A DNA stretch of 64,000 nucleotides. Source: Actinomycetaceae bacterium. Its GTDB lineage: Bacteria; Actinomycetota; Actinomycetes; Actinomycetales; Actinomycetaceae. Both the position numbers and the translations under genes were made by a program. The notes under the pieces were generated by a model that worked only from the letters and a program-made list of their open reading frames with translations, did no database searches and was not told the origin of the DNA. Positions 25,548 through 35,000 of this stretch are shown piece after piece; positions within the stretch are counted from its first letter, which is position 1, and every line of letters starts with the position of its first letter. The DNA lies in the NCBI GenBank assembly GCA_030537735.1, contig JAUNVG010000001.1, positions 334,067-398,066 on the forward strand, read 5' to 3'.

Positions 25548-27232
25548 GACAAGCAACCGGTGAAAAAGTACTCACCGCGACCGCGGTACTGACGGTGGGA
25601 CTATGCCTCCTACTGCTCCTTTTCATCCCACTGGCAGCGCTGTTCGTTTCAGCCTGGCCTACAGGCAACGAAATCTCCAGCATGATTCCCTCCTGCGCAG
25701 GGAGTGGAACCGCTAGTGACACAGCCTGCCTGCAGCACCCACAGATATATTTGAAGAAGGCCTCGCAAGCTACCTTAGTGTCCCTTTTGATCGCGGTAGC
25801 TGCCTCCGTGCTAGCGAGCGCGTTCGGCACCATTACTGCCGTGTCCACCTGGTATTTGCCTCGCCAGTTCACCGCTATCTGCGACGCTTTGAACCTGCTG
25901 ATACTTGCACTTCCGACATTTGCCATTGGTGCCAGCCTCGACCTTTCCCTTGGTCGCAGCTCCCTCTTCTCTCCCCTACTGGGATACCATCGCTTCGCCG
26001 GCATCACAGCCACAGTAGTGATCTTCGTATTAGCCTATTCACCCATCGCTTACTTTTCCGGCAGGCTCGCATTAATGCGGATTTCCAAACGAGCCGCCTG
26101 GCAGTCCCGCACTTTAGGCCTCTATGGTTGGCGACTGGCCCGCCGCACAGTTTTACCCGCGATCACAGCCAGCATCGCCCTACCTTACGGGATCATTTTC
26201 CTTCTCACCATCTCCGATCCCCTTGTGCCTTCTCTTTTTACAGATCACCAACTCACCGCCGCAACATACGTCTGGCTCCTAGTTTCAGCGTTGGGTGATT
26301 TCCGTCTAGCTTCATTCCTAGGCTTATTCCTACTGGTAATAGCATCCCTAGCAGTGTCATCACTTTGGCTAATCCAACATCACCTAACCCGGCATTTCCC
26401 CGCTATAGCCAATCTTCAACGACGCCCAGCTCGACCTGAAGATGAGCTTTGGATTCCAGGCAGGATCTCGCGTGTCGCCCTGACTGTGAACCTGCTTAAT
26501 ATTGCAATCAACCTTTGGGCACTATTGCCCGTAGTTACTGCTTTCTTCACTACCCGATGGCCCATTATTTCCGTTGATGTAGTAGTGAATACCCTAGTTT
26601 TTGCCCTGGTAGCGGTCATCCTTTCCTTAACTGTTTACGCTTCCGCTGCGTGGCTTTTAACACGCTCTAGGCTTAGCGCTAAAGTCACTACTTTTTTCCT
26701 CACCAGTCTTCTAATAGTTCCAGGTGCTACCTCCGGCACCGGCCTCGCTTTAGCCTACGGTTCGCCGCGCACCGTTAATAGTCTTCCCTCCTGGCTGGCG
26801 AGCACCTCAGCGGTAGGAGAAGGCGCTTTCCTCATTATCGCTTCGTTCTTAACAACAGCGATCCCGATTCTGTTCTGGACGCTCAATGCCCTCGGCGCCC
26901 GGTGGCCGCGCCTGAGCATCGAAATGGCGATGGTGCTGGGAGCCAGCCGATTCCGTGCCCTAAGGACCGTGCTCCTGCCCGCCAGTGCCCATATCCTGGC
27001 AGTAGCGCTAACCGTCACTGCAGCCACCTCCACTGTCATGGTGGCACCTTTAATTTGGGTTACATCCGCTCAAACACCGGTAGCTATCACCCACGTATTC
27101 ACGCTCTTGGATCACGCCCAATACGAACAGGCCCTAGCCAGTTGCCTGGTACTGGCTTTAACCACCGTATCCTTAGTAGCACTAACCAGGTTGGCAATTG
27201 CCTTAGTCAGTCAACCGGCCGGAGGTCAGTGA
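25541..27232 (+). CDS. ABC importer permease, fused double domain
   Basis: About 563 aa with two BPD_transp_1-type permease halves in one chain (about 75-275 and 355-555), each with an EAA-like loop (for example MVLGASRFRALRTVLLPAS), and about 12 hydrophobic segments. Fused permeases of this form occur in iron(III), AfuB and PgtB-type systems. ATG at 25541 overlaps the end of the binding-protein gene (ATGGTGA); its stop overlaps the ATPase start. Gene order is binding protein, permease, ATPase, as in afuABC. Confidence 0.9.
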   Translation: MVRQATGEKVLTATAVLTVGLCLLLLLFIPLAALFVSAWPTGNEISSMIPSCAGSGTASDTACLQHPQIYLKKASQATLVSLLIAVAASVLASAFGTITAVSTWYLPRQFTAICDALNLLILALPTFAIGASLDLSLGRSSLFSPLLGYHRFAGITATVVIFVLAYSPIAYFSGRLALMRISKRAAWQSRTLGLYGWRLARRTVLPAITASIALPYGIIFLLTISDPLVPSLFTDHQLTAATYVWLLVSALGDFRLASFLGLFLLVIASLAVSSLWLIQHHLTRHFPAIANLQRRPARPEDELWIPGRISRVALTVNLLNIAINLWALLPVVTAFFTTRWPIISVDVVVNTLVFALVAVILSLTVYASAAWLLTRSRLSAKVTTFFLTSLLIVPGATSGTGLALAYGSPRTVNSLPSWLASTSAVGEGAFLIIASFLTTAIPILFWTLNALGARWPRLSIEMAMVLGASRFRALRTVLLPASAHILAVALTVTAATSTVMVAPLIWVTSAQTPVAITHVFTLLDHAQYEQALASCLVLALTTVSLVALTRLAIALVSQPAGGQ

Positions 27233-28329
27233 TGAGTCTTCTAACCTTGCAAAATCTGGATGTCAAACGTCGAGGCAAACCAATCTTGAAGAACATTAAT
27301 CTGCGCATTGACGCCGGGGAAATGGTAGTTTTGATGGGCTCTTCGGGAGCGGGGAAATCTACCCTCCTGCGAGCCATCTGCGGGCTTCAGCGCCTCCACA
27401 GCGGGCGCATACTTTTGGCTGGAAAAGATATAACCGACCAACCCGTGCACCTACGTTCCGCAGCAATGGTCATGGACGAAGCCGGTCTTTTCCCGCACTA
27501 CACGGTTCGGGAAAATATTCGCTTTGCGGTGCGCGAGAGCTCTGAGATCACCGCCAATGAACAGGTGGAGGTCGCTCTAACCGGGCTAGACCTAAGCCAC
27601 CTTGCCGAGCGCTACCCGCGCGAGCTGTCAACCGGACAACAACAAAAGGTCGCACTTGCCCGGGCTTTAGTAAGACGCCCGAAGATCATGCTTTTTGACG
27701 AGCCCTTCGCACACGTAGATCGAGCATCTGCTAGCGACTTGGGTACCGCTTTACAACGTATGCACCGTCGCCTCGGATGCGCCGCCCTATTCGTCACCCA
27801 TGACATCGAGGAAGCCTACGCCCTCGCTGATCGAGTGGTTCATCTTTCCAACGGAGAGGTAGTGCAAGACGACTTTCCTGAAGAGGTACATGACCGCCCT
27901 GCTTCCCTGGAAATCGCCCGCGCCTGCGGTGCGCAAACTTTCCTTACCTACCAGGGGCGAGTCGAGGTCAACGCTTTAGGGGAGGTGTTCTTGGTAGGAG
28001 AACTTCTAGGCCAGAACATGCGAGTAAATGCGGCCGAGGATTTTGCCGCCTGGCAGGGTGATACTAAAGATTCAGTGGTGGTTGCCTATCCCAACGCAGT
28101 TTCTCTTTCCGTTCTACCTCCCAGTTCACATGATGCGCGTGTACAAGGACCCATCGGCCAAGTCAACGCTCAAACCTACCGCGGACAGTGGTACGTGACA
28201 GAGGTGGAATCAGAGTTGGGAACGGTGGTGGCGTATACCCCCACCGACCCACCTACTTGCGTAGTAGGCGATCGTGTACGCATTAACCTAGATCAACGCA
28301 AACTGTGGGCATTACCACTGCCTAGCTAA
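27232..28329 (+). CDS. ABC importer ATPase (AfuC/FbpC type)
   Basis: Nucleotide-binding subunit, 365 aa. Walker A GSSGAGKST (36-44), signature LSTGQQQKVALARA (132-145), Walker B IMLFDEP (152-158), H-loop VTHD (188-191), then a C-terminal TOBE-like domain (about 240-360). At the Q-loop the usual glutamine is replaced: AMVMDEAGLFPHY has Asp82 at the Gln position. ATG at 27232 overlaps the permease stop (ATGA) and has GGAGG upstream. An upstream open extension in this frame is a shadow of the permease. Confidence 0.92.
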   Translation: MSLLTLQNLDVKRRGKPILKNINLRIDAGEMVVLMGSSGAGKSTLLRAICGLQRLHSGRILLAGKDITDQPVHLRSAAMVMDEAGLFPHYTVRENIRFAVRESSEITANEQVEVALTGLDLSHLAERYPRELSTGQQQKVALARALVRRPKIMLFDEPFAHVDRASASDLGTALQRMHRRLGCAALFVTHDIEEAYALADRVVHLSNGEVVQDDFPEEVHDRPASLEIARACGAQTFLTYQGRVEVNALGEVFLVGELLGQNMRVNAAEDFAAWQGDTKDSVVVAYPNAVSLSVLPPSSHDARVQGPIGQVNAQTYRGQWYVTEVESELGTVVAYTPTDPPTCVVGDRVRINLDQRKLWALPLPS

Positions 28330-28403
28330 GATTTTTCTCTCTATCGCGCGCTTTGTCGCTTATGGCATGGTTAATCGCTGCGGTTTCTGGCAATGTTAAT
28401 AGT

Positions 28404-30509
28404 ATGCAGATATGGCCTGGAGAACCCTACCCACTAGGAGCGACCTACGACGGGTCGGGAACTAATTTCGCAATTTTTTCTTCGGTGGCAGACAAGGTAG
28501 AGCTTTGCCTGCTTGATGAAGACCGGCAGGAACAACGTGTGGAATTAACGGAAGTTGATGCCCACGTTTGGCACGCTTACCTTCCCGGGGTGCAGCCCGG
28601 TCAGCGTTACGGCTACCGGGTGCACGGCCCCTACGATCCCGCTAACGGGCACCGTTGCGACCCTAATAAGCTCCTTCTCGACCCGTACGCTAAAGCCATA
28701 GACGGTCAGGTAACCACCTCAGAGGCGCTGTATTCGTACACTTTCGCTGACCCTTCCCAGCGCAATGAGGCTGATTCCGCCGCTGAGACTATGGTTTCAG
28801 TGGTGATCAACCCCTTCTTCGATTGGGGACACGATCGCCCTCCGGCGCATGAGTACCACAACACGGTGATTTACGAAGCGCATGTTAAGGGTATGACGCA
28901 GCTGCATCCCGAGGTCCCAGAGAAGCTACGTGGCACCTACGCGGGTATGGCTCACCCGGCGGTGGTTGAACATCTTAAGAGCCTGGGTATTACCGCTTTA
29001 GAGCTAATGCCGGTCCACCAATACGTCAACGACCCGTACTTGCAGGAAAAAGGCCTGTCCAACTACTGGGGTTATAACACTATCGGTTTCTTCGCCCCGC
29101 ACAACGCCTACACTGCCTACGGCAATGAGGGCCAGCAGGTACAAGAGTTCAAGCAGATGGTGAAGACCTACCACGAAGCTGACATTGAGATCATTTTAGA
29201 CGTGGTCTACAACCACACTGCCGAAGGCAACCACATGGGCCCGACCCTGAGTTTCCGCGGTATCGACAACGCTTCCTACTACCGCCTGGTGGATGACGAT
29301 AAAGCCCACTATTTCGACACCACCGGAACCGGGAACTCCCTGCTGATGAGTTCCCCCCACGTGCTGCAGTTGATTATGGATTCACTGCGGTACTGGGTGA
29401 CAGAAATGCACGTCGACGGTTTCCGTTTCGACTTGGCCTCCACCTTGGCTCGCCAGTTCCACGAGGTAGATCGCCTCTCAGCGTTCTTTGACCTCATTCA
29501 GCAAGACCCGGTGATTTCCCAGGTGAAGTTGATTGCCGAACCGTGGGATGTGGGGGTCGGTGGCTACCAGGTGGGAGGATTCCCCCCTCTGTGGTCGGAG
29601 TGGAATGGTAAGTACCGCGACACGGTGCGTGATTTCTGGCGAGGAGAGTTCTCTTCCCTGCCCGGTTTGGCCTCGCGCATCACAGGTTCGGCTGACCTGT
29701 ATGAGCATTCGGGGCGTCGCCCCATGGCTTCGATTAACTTCGTGACCGCTCACGACGGGTTCACTATGCGCGATTTGGTTTCTTATAACCAAAAACATAA
29801 TGATGCCAATGGCGAGGGCGGTGGCGACGGGGAGTCGAATAACCGTTCTTGGAACTGTGGTGAGGAAGGCCCCACGCAAGATCCTGAGATTCGTTCCCTG
29901 CGTTTGCGCCAGCACCGCAATTTCCTCACTACCATGATGATTTCCCAAGGTGTGCCGATGATCTCTCATGGGGATGAGTTCGGCCGCACCCAGCAGGGTA
30001 ATAACAATACCTACTGCCAGGACAATGAGCTTTCTTGGATGGATTGGGATCTGAAAGAGGATCAAGAACAGCTACTATCTTTCAGCCAACGCATTTTAGA
30101 TCTGCGTAAGTCTCACCCGGTCTTCCGCCGCCGCCGTTTCTTCGCCGGCAGCGCTGAACGCGGTGGGGAGTCATCCTTGGGTGAGATTGAATGGTTTAAC
30201 CCCTCCGGTGCTCACATGCAAGATGAGGAATGGGATCAAGCGTGGGCGCGGGCCACCATGATTTTCCTCAACGGCAACGGCATCCACGAGCCCGATGAAC
30301 GCGGGCAGCGGGTAGTTGATGATGACTTCTTCCTATGTATCAACGCTGCCCCGGAAAAGATTGATTTCCATCTACCTGGCCCGACTTACGGGCAGCAGTG
30401 GTTGACGGAGATCAACACCGCTGATGATTGTGACCAGTCGACCTATGCTGCTGGCGAAGTAATTACTGTTAGTGCCCGCTCCATCATTATTGTGAGGAGC
30501 CCACGCTAA
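28404..30509 (+). CDS. glgX: Glycogen debranching enzyme GlgX/TreX
   Basis: GH13 isoamylase-type enzyme hydrolysing alpha-1,6 branches of glycogen, about 701 aa. An N-terminal CBM48 module (about 5-100) precedes the TIM barrel with DVVYNHTAEG, nucleophile region GFRFDLAST, acid/base region LIAEPWDVG and TAHDGFTMRD. The start is placed at ATG 28404, giving the family-typical MQIWPGEPYPLGATYDG; no Shine-Dalgarno is evident. First gene of the glgX-treY-treZ operon, eight bases before treY. Confidence 0.95.
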   Translation: MQIWPGEPYPLGATYDGSGTNFAIFSSVADKVELCLLDEDRQEQRVELTEVDAHVWHAYLPGVQPGQRYGYRVHGPYDPANGHRCDPNKLLLDPYAKAIDGQVTTSEALYSYTFADPSQRNEADSAAETMVSVVINPFFDWGHDRPPAHEYHNTVIYEAHVKGMTQLHPEVPEKLRGTYAGMAHPAVVEHLKSLGITALELMPVHQYVNDPYLQEKGLSNYWGYNTIGFFAPHNAYTAYGNEGQQVQEFKQMVKTYHEADIEIILDVVYNHTAEGNHMGPTLSFRGIDNASYYRLVDDDKAHYFDTTGTGNSLLMSSPHVLQLIMDSLRYWVTEMHVDGFRFDLASTLARQFHEVDRLSAFFDLIQQDPVISQVKLIAEPWDVGVGGYQVGGFPPLWSEWNGKYRDTVRDFWRGEFSSLPGLASRITGSADLYEHSGRRPMASINFVTAHDGFTMRDLVSYNQKHNDANGEGGGDGESNNRSWNCGEEGPTQDPEIRSLRLRQHRNFLTTMMISQGVPMISHGDEFGRTQQGNNNTYCQDNELSWMDWDLKEDQEQLLSFSQRILDLRKSHPVFRRRRFFAGSAERGGESSLGEIEWFNPSGAHMQDEEWDQAWARATMIFLNGNGIHEPDERGQRVVDDDFFLCINAAPEKIDFHLPGPTYGQQWLTEINTADDCDQSTYAAGEVITVSARSIIIVRSPR

Positions 30510-30517
30510 GGAGAACA

Positions 30518-33052
30518 ATGTCTGACACCGCCCACCCCCACCTTCCCCATCCGGACCGGCACATTCCTCTAACTACCTACCGGCTGCAGATCAGCCCCAG
30601 TTTCACTTTCACCGACGCCATGGGAGTGCTGGATTACTTGGTGGAGTTGGGGGTGAGCGATGTCTACCTCTCCCCTATTTTGCAAGCAGCACCGGGTTCT
30701 ACTCACGGCTACGACGTGGTTGATCACCGCCACGTCAACCGCGAACTGGGCGGCCGGGAAGCTTTCATTGCCTTAGCAAACGCTGCCCATGACCGTGGTC
30801 TCAAAGTGGTGGTAGATGTGGTCCCTAACCACATGGCAGTGCCCACTCCGGTGTGGCATAACAAGGCGATGTGGTCAGTGTTAAAGCACGGCCATGAGTC
30901 TCAGTTCGCCAATTGGTTCGATGTGGAGCTGGATTCACCGATTCTTATGCCTGTCCTGGGCCGGCGCATTGGGCAAGTGCTGGCTGACCAGGAGCTGGAG
31001 CTGGTGCAGATGGTGGTCCCCACGGAGCCGGAATACGGTGAGCAGTGGGTGTTGAAATACTACGACCACGTCTTCCCCGTAGCTAAAGGTACCGAGTCCC
31101 TCCCGCTTTCAGTGTTGGTGGAGCGGCAGTACTATCGCCTGGCGCATTGGAAGGTGGCTTCGGAGGAACTGAACTACCGTCGTTTCTTCGACGTGGGAAC
31201 TTTAGCGGGCTTGCGGGTGGAGCGTGAAGAGGTTTTCGACGCCACCCATGCTTTGTTACTGGAGTTATTCCACGCTGGCCATATTGATGCTTTCCGCGTT
31301 GACCACCCGGACGGTTTGGCTGATCCGCGCGAGTATTTCCGCCGGCTTTCGCACGCTACCGGTGGGGCGTGGATTGTGGCGGAAAAAATCCTTGAAGGGG
31401 AAGAAGAGCTACCTTCCGATTGGGCGGTTGCCGGCACCACTGGTTACGACACTGCTTGGCGTTTGGGTGCTTTGTTTAGTGATGAGCGCGCGGCTTTACC
31501 TCTGGGTGCGGTGATGCGTGATTTGACGGGGGATTCTCCCTCGGATTTGCCGCGCCTGCGTAAGGATGCGAAAACCCAGATCGTGGATACTTCCTTAGCT
31601 GCGGAAGTGCGCCGGGTGGCGTCTTTGATTTGGGATATCTGCCAGGAGGATTTACGGCTTCGCGATCACACCTTGCGTGGTTTAACCGATTGCGTGAGGC
31701 AACTGATTATCGAGATGGATCGCTACCGCGCCTACGTCTATCCGGGTGAGAGTGCCTCGCCCCTGTCGCGGGCGTTGGTGACGGAAGCTGCCCAGCGGGC
31801 GTTGGTGGACCTGGATGAGGACCTGGTTGACACCATGGACGTGATTGTGGCGCTTACTTTGGGTGATGAGGTTGGCTCGGCGGGTCTGGATCGTTCCGAT
31901 GAGCGTCGCCGGGAAGTGGTGGTCCGGATTCAGCAGATTTGCGGCGCGGTGGAAGCTAAGGGCGTGGAGGACACTGCCTTTTACCGTTGGACGCATTTGC
32001 TTTCGGCGTGCGAGGTGGGCTCTGAACCTGAGGTTGTGGGTTTGGACATCGACCGTTTTCACGCGTTCGCAGCTCGTTTGCAGGCCACCTGGCCGGCCAC
32101 GATGACGGCGGGTACGACGCATGATACTAAGCGTGGCGAGGACGTACGGCGTCGCATTAGTGTGCTGACCCAGTTCCCCCAGCAGTGGGCGGCTTTGGTT
32201 ACTCAGATGCGGGCGGAGACCGCGAGTGTGCGGCCGGCGAATTTGCCCGGTCGGATGGAGAATTTGTTGTGGCAGATTTTGGTGGGCACGTTTTCCGATA
32301 CTGATTCGCTTTCTTGGCAACGCCTGGAGCAGTATCTGGTTAAGGCTATGCGCGAGCAGAAGCAGTGGACGTCTTGGACGCATGTTAATGCGGAGGCGGA
32401 AGCGGAGTTCTTAGAGTTTGCGCGCGCCGCGTTTGAAAGCCCAGCGGTTACGAAGTTGCTTCAGCAGTGGCGGGAGTTAACGCAGCAGGCGGTTTGTGAC
32501 ACGATTATTGCCACTAAGGCGGTGCAGTTAATGCTTCCCGGGGTGGCGGATGTGTATCAGGGCTCGGAGATTACCGCTACTTCTTTGGTTGATCCCGATA
32601 ACCGTCGCCCGGTTGATTTCGCTTACTTGCGTAAGCGCCTGCAGCAGTTGTCGTCAACTGCGAAGGATAATGTCGACGATTTGAAGTTGTGGGTTACGCA
32701 TGTGGCTTTACAGCTTCGTCAGGCTTTTGCGTCTGCTTTTGTTTCTGCGCAGGCGGGTTACCAGCCTCTTCCCACTACCTCGACGCATTGTCTGGCGTTT
32801 GCCCGCTCCAATGATGCCGGCCCGCAGGTGGTGGTGTTGGCGGCGCGTTTGACCGCTACTTTAGAAAACCTCGGTGGCTGGGGAAGTTCGTTTGTGGTGC
32901 TTCCTGCCGGGGAGTGGGTGGATGCGTTAACTGGGCGTGTTTTCAGTGGTGACACTAGTTTGAGTGAAGTTTTCACGCATCATCCTGTGGCGTTGCTGAC
33001 CCGGATGGAGACCACTGGTGATGACGGACTTGGCTCGCCAGTAGAGGCCTAG
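30518..33052 (+). CDS. treY: Maltooligosyl trehalose synthase TreY
   Basis: GH13 enzyme that converts the reducing-end maltose unit of maltodextrin to a terminal trehalose unit by intramolecular transglycosylation. 844 aa, within the family's range. N-terminal TYRLQISPSFTFTDA, SPILQAAPGSTHGYDVVDH, catalytic-region DAFRVDHPDGLADP and IVAEKILEGEEELP, and C-terminal GVADVYQGSE are family hallmarks. AAGGAGAAC precedes the ATG. Works with TreZ on glucans trimmed by GlgX. Confidence 0.96.
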   Translation: MSDTAHPHLPHPDRHIPLTTYRLQISPSFTFTDAMGVLDYLVELGVSDVYLSPILQAAPGSTHGYDVVDHRHVNRELGGREAFIALANAAHDRGLKVVVDVVPNHMAVPTPVWHNKAMWSVLKHGHESQFANWFDVELDSPILMPVLGRRIGQVLADQELELVQMVVPTEPEYGEQWVLKYYDHVFPVAKGTESLPLSVLVERQYYRLAHWKVASEELNYRRFFDVGTLAGLRVEREEVFDATHALLLELFHAGHIDAFRVDHPDGLADPREYFRRLSHATGGAWIVAEKILEGEEELPSDWAVAGTTGYDTAWRLGALFSDERAALPLGAVMRDLTGDSPSDLPRLRKDAKTQIVDTSLAAEVRRVASLIWDICQEDLRLRDHTLRGLTDCVRQLIIEMDRYRAYVYPGESASPLSRALVTEAAQRALVDLDEDLVDTMDVIVALTLGDEVGSAGLDRSDERRREVVVRIQQICGAVEAKGVEDTAFYRWTHLLSACEVGSEPEVVGLDIDRFHAFAARLQATWPATMTAGTTHDTKRGEDVRRRISVLTQFPQQWAALVTQMRAETASVRPANLPGRMENLLWQILVGTFSDTDSLSWQRLEQYLVKAMREQKQWTSWTHVNAEAEAEFLEFARAAFESPAVTKLLQQWRELTQQAVCDTIIATKAVQLMLPGVADVYQGSEITATSLVDPDNRRPVDFAYLRKRLQQLSSTAKDNVDDLKLWVTHVALQLRQAFASAFVSAQAGYQPLPTTSTHCLAFARSNDAGPQVVVLAARLTATLENLGGWGSSFVVLPAGEWVDALTGRVFSGDTSLSEVFTHHPVALLTRMETTGDDGLGSPVEA

Positions 33053-33067
33053 GTTTGGAGAACTGTT

Positions 33068-34891
33068 ATGAGTACTTGCGAAGGGTTTCGGCCTGAGGGC
33101 GGGAACGGGTCGAAGGTGGATTTAGATGCCACTGGTTGGCACTGTTTTCCTCCTGGGCGCGGTCAGGTTGCGGTCTGGTCAAGGTCTGCTTCACACGTTG
33201 AGGTCGTGACTGCGCACGCCACTTACCCCATGCACCGCGACGGCGGCTGGTGGCGGTGTGAGACTGCCTTACCCGATGGTGTCGATTACTTCTTTGCGGT
33301 GGATGGAAAACAAGTTCCTGACCCGCGGGGTTTATACCGTCCCCAGGGGGTGCACGGCCCGGCGCGCACCTGGACTCCCCCTTCACTGCAACACCCGGAC
33401 TTGGGTTCAACTTTGGGTAAGGTTTTCTACGAGCTGCACGTGGGGACGTTCACCCCGGAGGGCACGTTCGCGGCGGCGGCGAAGAAACTGCCGTACTTGC
33501 GTGACCTTGGGGTGCAGGTGGTGGAAGTGATGCCGGTTGCTGCCTTCCCTGGCGACTTCGGTTGGGGCTATGACGGGGTCGGCATTTATGCCACGCAGGC
33601 TTGTTACGGTGGCCCGCAGCAGTTTGTTGATTTTATTCGTGCTGCCCACGACTTAGGGATACAGGTTTGCTTGGACCTGGTATTGAATCACTTGGGGCCG
33701 GTGGGTAACTATATTGCGCTTTTGGATGATTATTATTCGGATTCGCACACCACTCCCTGGGGGCCTGCTTTCGATTTAGATGGGGCGAATGCTTCCCACA
33801 CTCGGGATTTCTTAATCGGTGCAGCCTTGCATTTCCTGGGTGATATGGGCTGTGATGCTTTGCGCCTGGATGCTGTCCACGCGCTGGTGGATGATTCCAA
33901 CTACCACCTGTTAGCTGAGCTTTCCGATACGGTGTCGCTTTTACAGAACCAGGTTGGGCGCACTCTTACTTTGATTGCAGAATCTGACCTCAATGACCCG
34001 ATCATGGTAACCCCCACAGCGCAGGGTGGTCGCGGGATGGACGGCCAGTGGGATGATGATTTACACCATGCTTTGCACGCTACATTCACCGGTGAGTCCC
34101 ACGGCTATTACGGTGATTTCGCTGCCCGGGGGGCTCTAACTAAGGCTTTCGAGGACGTGTTCGTCCACGACGGCGGATACTCTTCTTTCCGCGGCAAGAA
34201 CTGGGGCGTTCCGGTGACTCCCGGTGAGGATCGGCGTCGTTTCCTCATTTTCTCCCAAAACCACGATCAGGTCGGTAACCGCGCGATTGGGGATCGTCCT
34301 TCTCGTAAACTTTCTTCAGCGCAGTTGGCGGCGCAGGCTGCTCTAACTTTGCTTTCTCCCTTCACTCCCCTGCTGTTCCAAGGTCAAGAGTGGGGCAGTG
34401 AGCAGCCGTTCTTATTCTTTTCCGACCAGCAGGGCGATGAAGCGATGGCGGCCGCGATGCGTGAGGGCCGAGAGCGGGAGTTCGCCGATCATGGTTGGGA
34501 TGCGATCTACGGCCAGCGGGTTGAGGTTCCCGACCCGACCAGCGCCGACACCTTCGAGTTTAGTAAGCTCGATTGGGCGCAGTTGGACAGTGGCGAGGCT
34601 AAAAAACTGTGGCATTGGCACCGTATGCTTACGCGTTTGCGCTCTAACTACCAAGAGTATTTCGACGGTTCGGGAGTGCACCTTACTTGGACGGGAGATT
34701 TACTGTCCATGTCAGCGTCTAAACCGGTTCCCGTGGTGGTTGTTAACTTCGGTTCAGTTCCGCTTCCAGTTAGCGGTGAAGTTCTTTATAGCTGGGAGGA
34801 CTTCACCGCGGGTGATACCCCACCTGCGTGCCCTCAAGGCGCTGGTTCCTTCCTCCTGTCCCCTGGTTCGGTAGCGATTTTGCGCCCCTAG
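33068..34891 (+). CDS. treZ: Maltooligosyl trehalose trehalohydrolase TreZ
   Basis: GH13 hydrolase that releases trehalose from the maltooligosyl trehalose made by TreY. 607 aa. An N-terminal beta-sandwich (about 15-95) precedes FYELHVGTFTPEGTF, VCLDLVLNHLGP, nucleophile region DALRLDAVHAL, acid/base LIAESDLNDP and FSQNHDQVGNR. GGAGAAC precedes the ATG, 15 bases after treY. Last gene of the trehalose operon. Confidence 0.96.
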   Translation: MSTCEGFRPEGGNGSKVDLDATGWHCFPPGRGQVAVWSRSASHVEVVTAHATYPMHRDGGWWRCETALPDGVDYFFAVDGKQVPDPRGLYRPQGVHGPARTWTPPSLQHPDLGSTLGKVFYELHVGTFTPEGTFAAAAKKLPYLRDLGVQVVEVMPVAAFPGDFGWGYDGVGIYATQACYGGPQQFVDFIRAAHDLGIQVCLDLVLNHLGPVGNYIALLDDYYSDSHTTPWGPAFDLDGANASHTRDFLIGAALHFLGDMGCDALRLDAVHALVDDSNYHLLAELSDTVSLLQNQVGRTLTLIAESDLNDPIMVTPTAQGGRGMDGQWDDDLHHALHATFTGESHGYYGDFAARGALTKAFEDVFVHDGGYSSFRGKNWGVPVTPGEDRRRFLIFSQNHDQVGNRAIGDRPSRKLSSAQLAAQAALTLLSPFTPLLFQGQEWGSEQPFLFFSDQQGDEAMAAAMREGREREFADHGWDAIYGQRVEVPDPTSADTFEFSKLDWAQLDSGEAKKLWHWHRMLTRLRSNYQEYFDGSGVHLTWTGDLLSMSASKPVPVVVVNFGSVPLPVSGEVLYSWEDFTAGDTPPACPQGAGSFLLSPGSVAILRP

Positions 34892-35000
34892 TAGATGGCT
34901 CATAGGGGCCTTTCGCGCTCGATTTGTCTTGGTTTTACCTTTAGTTCTGGCGCGCCTGCCACACTCAAGGGTTTTATTGAGTTATTTTTATCTCGTGGTT

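Noticed and set aside
27000..27231. N-terminal extension of the ABC ATPase (open frame back to 26902)
   Set aside because: The extra 110 residues are the permease gene read in another frame; ATG 27232 with GGAGG and an ATGA overlap is the natural start.
24456..28329. Annotation of the ABC importer as a ferric-iron system
   Set aside because: The fold group includes Fe(III) importers, but the neighbouring antiporter and two-component genes favour organic phosphates, and no DtxR-like box was seen upstream. Left open rather than assigned.
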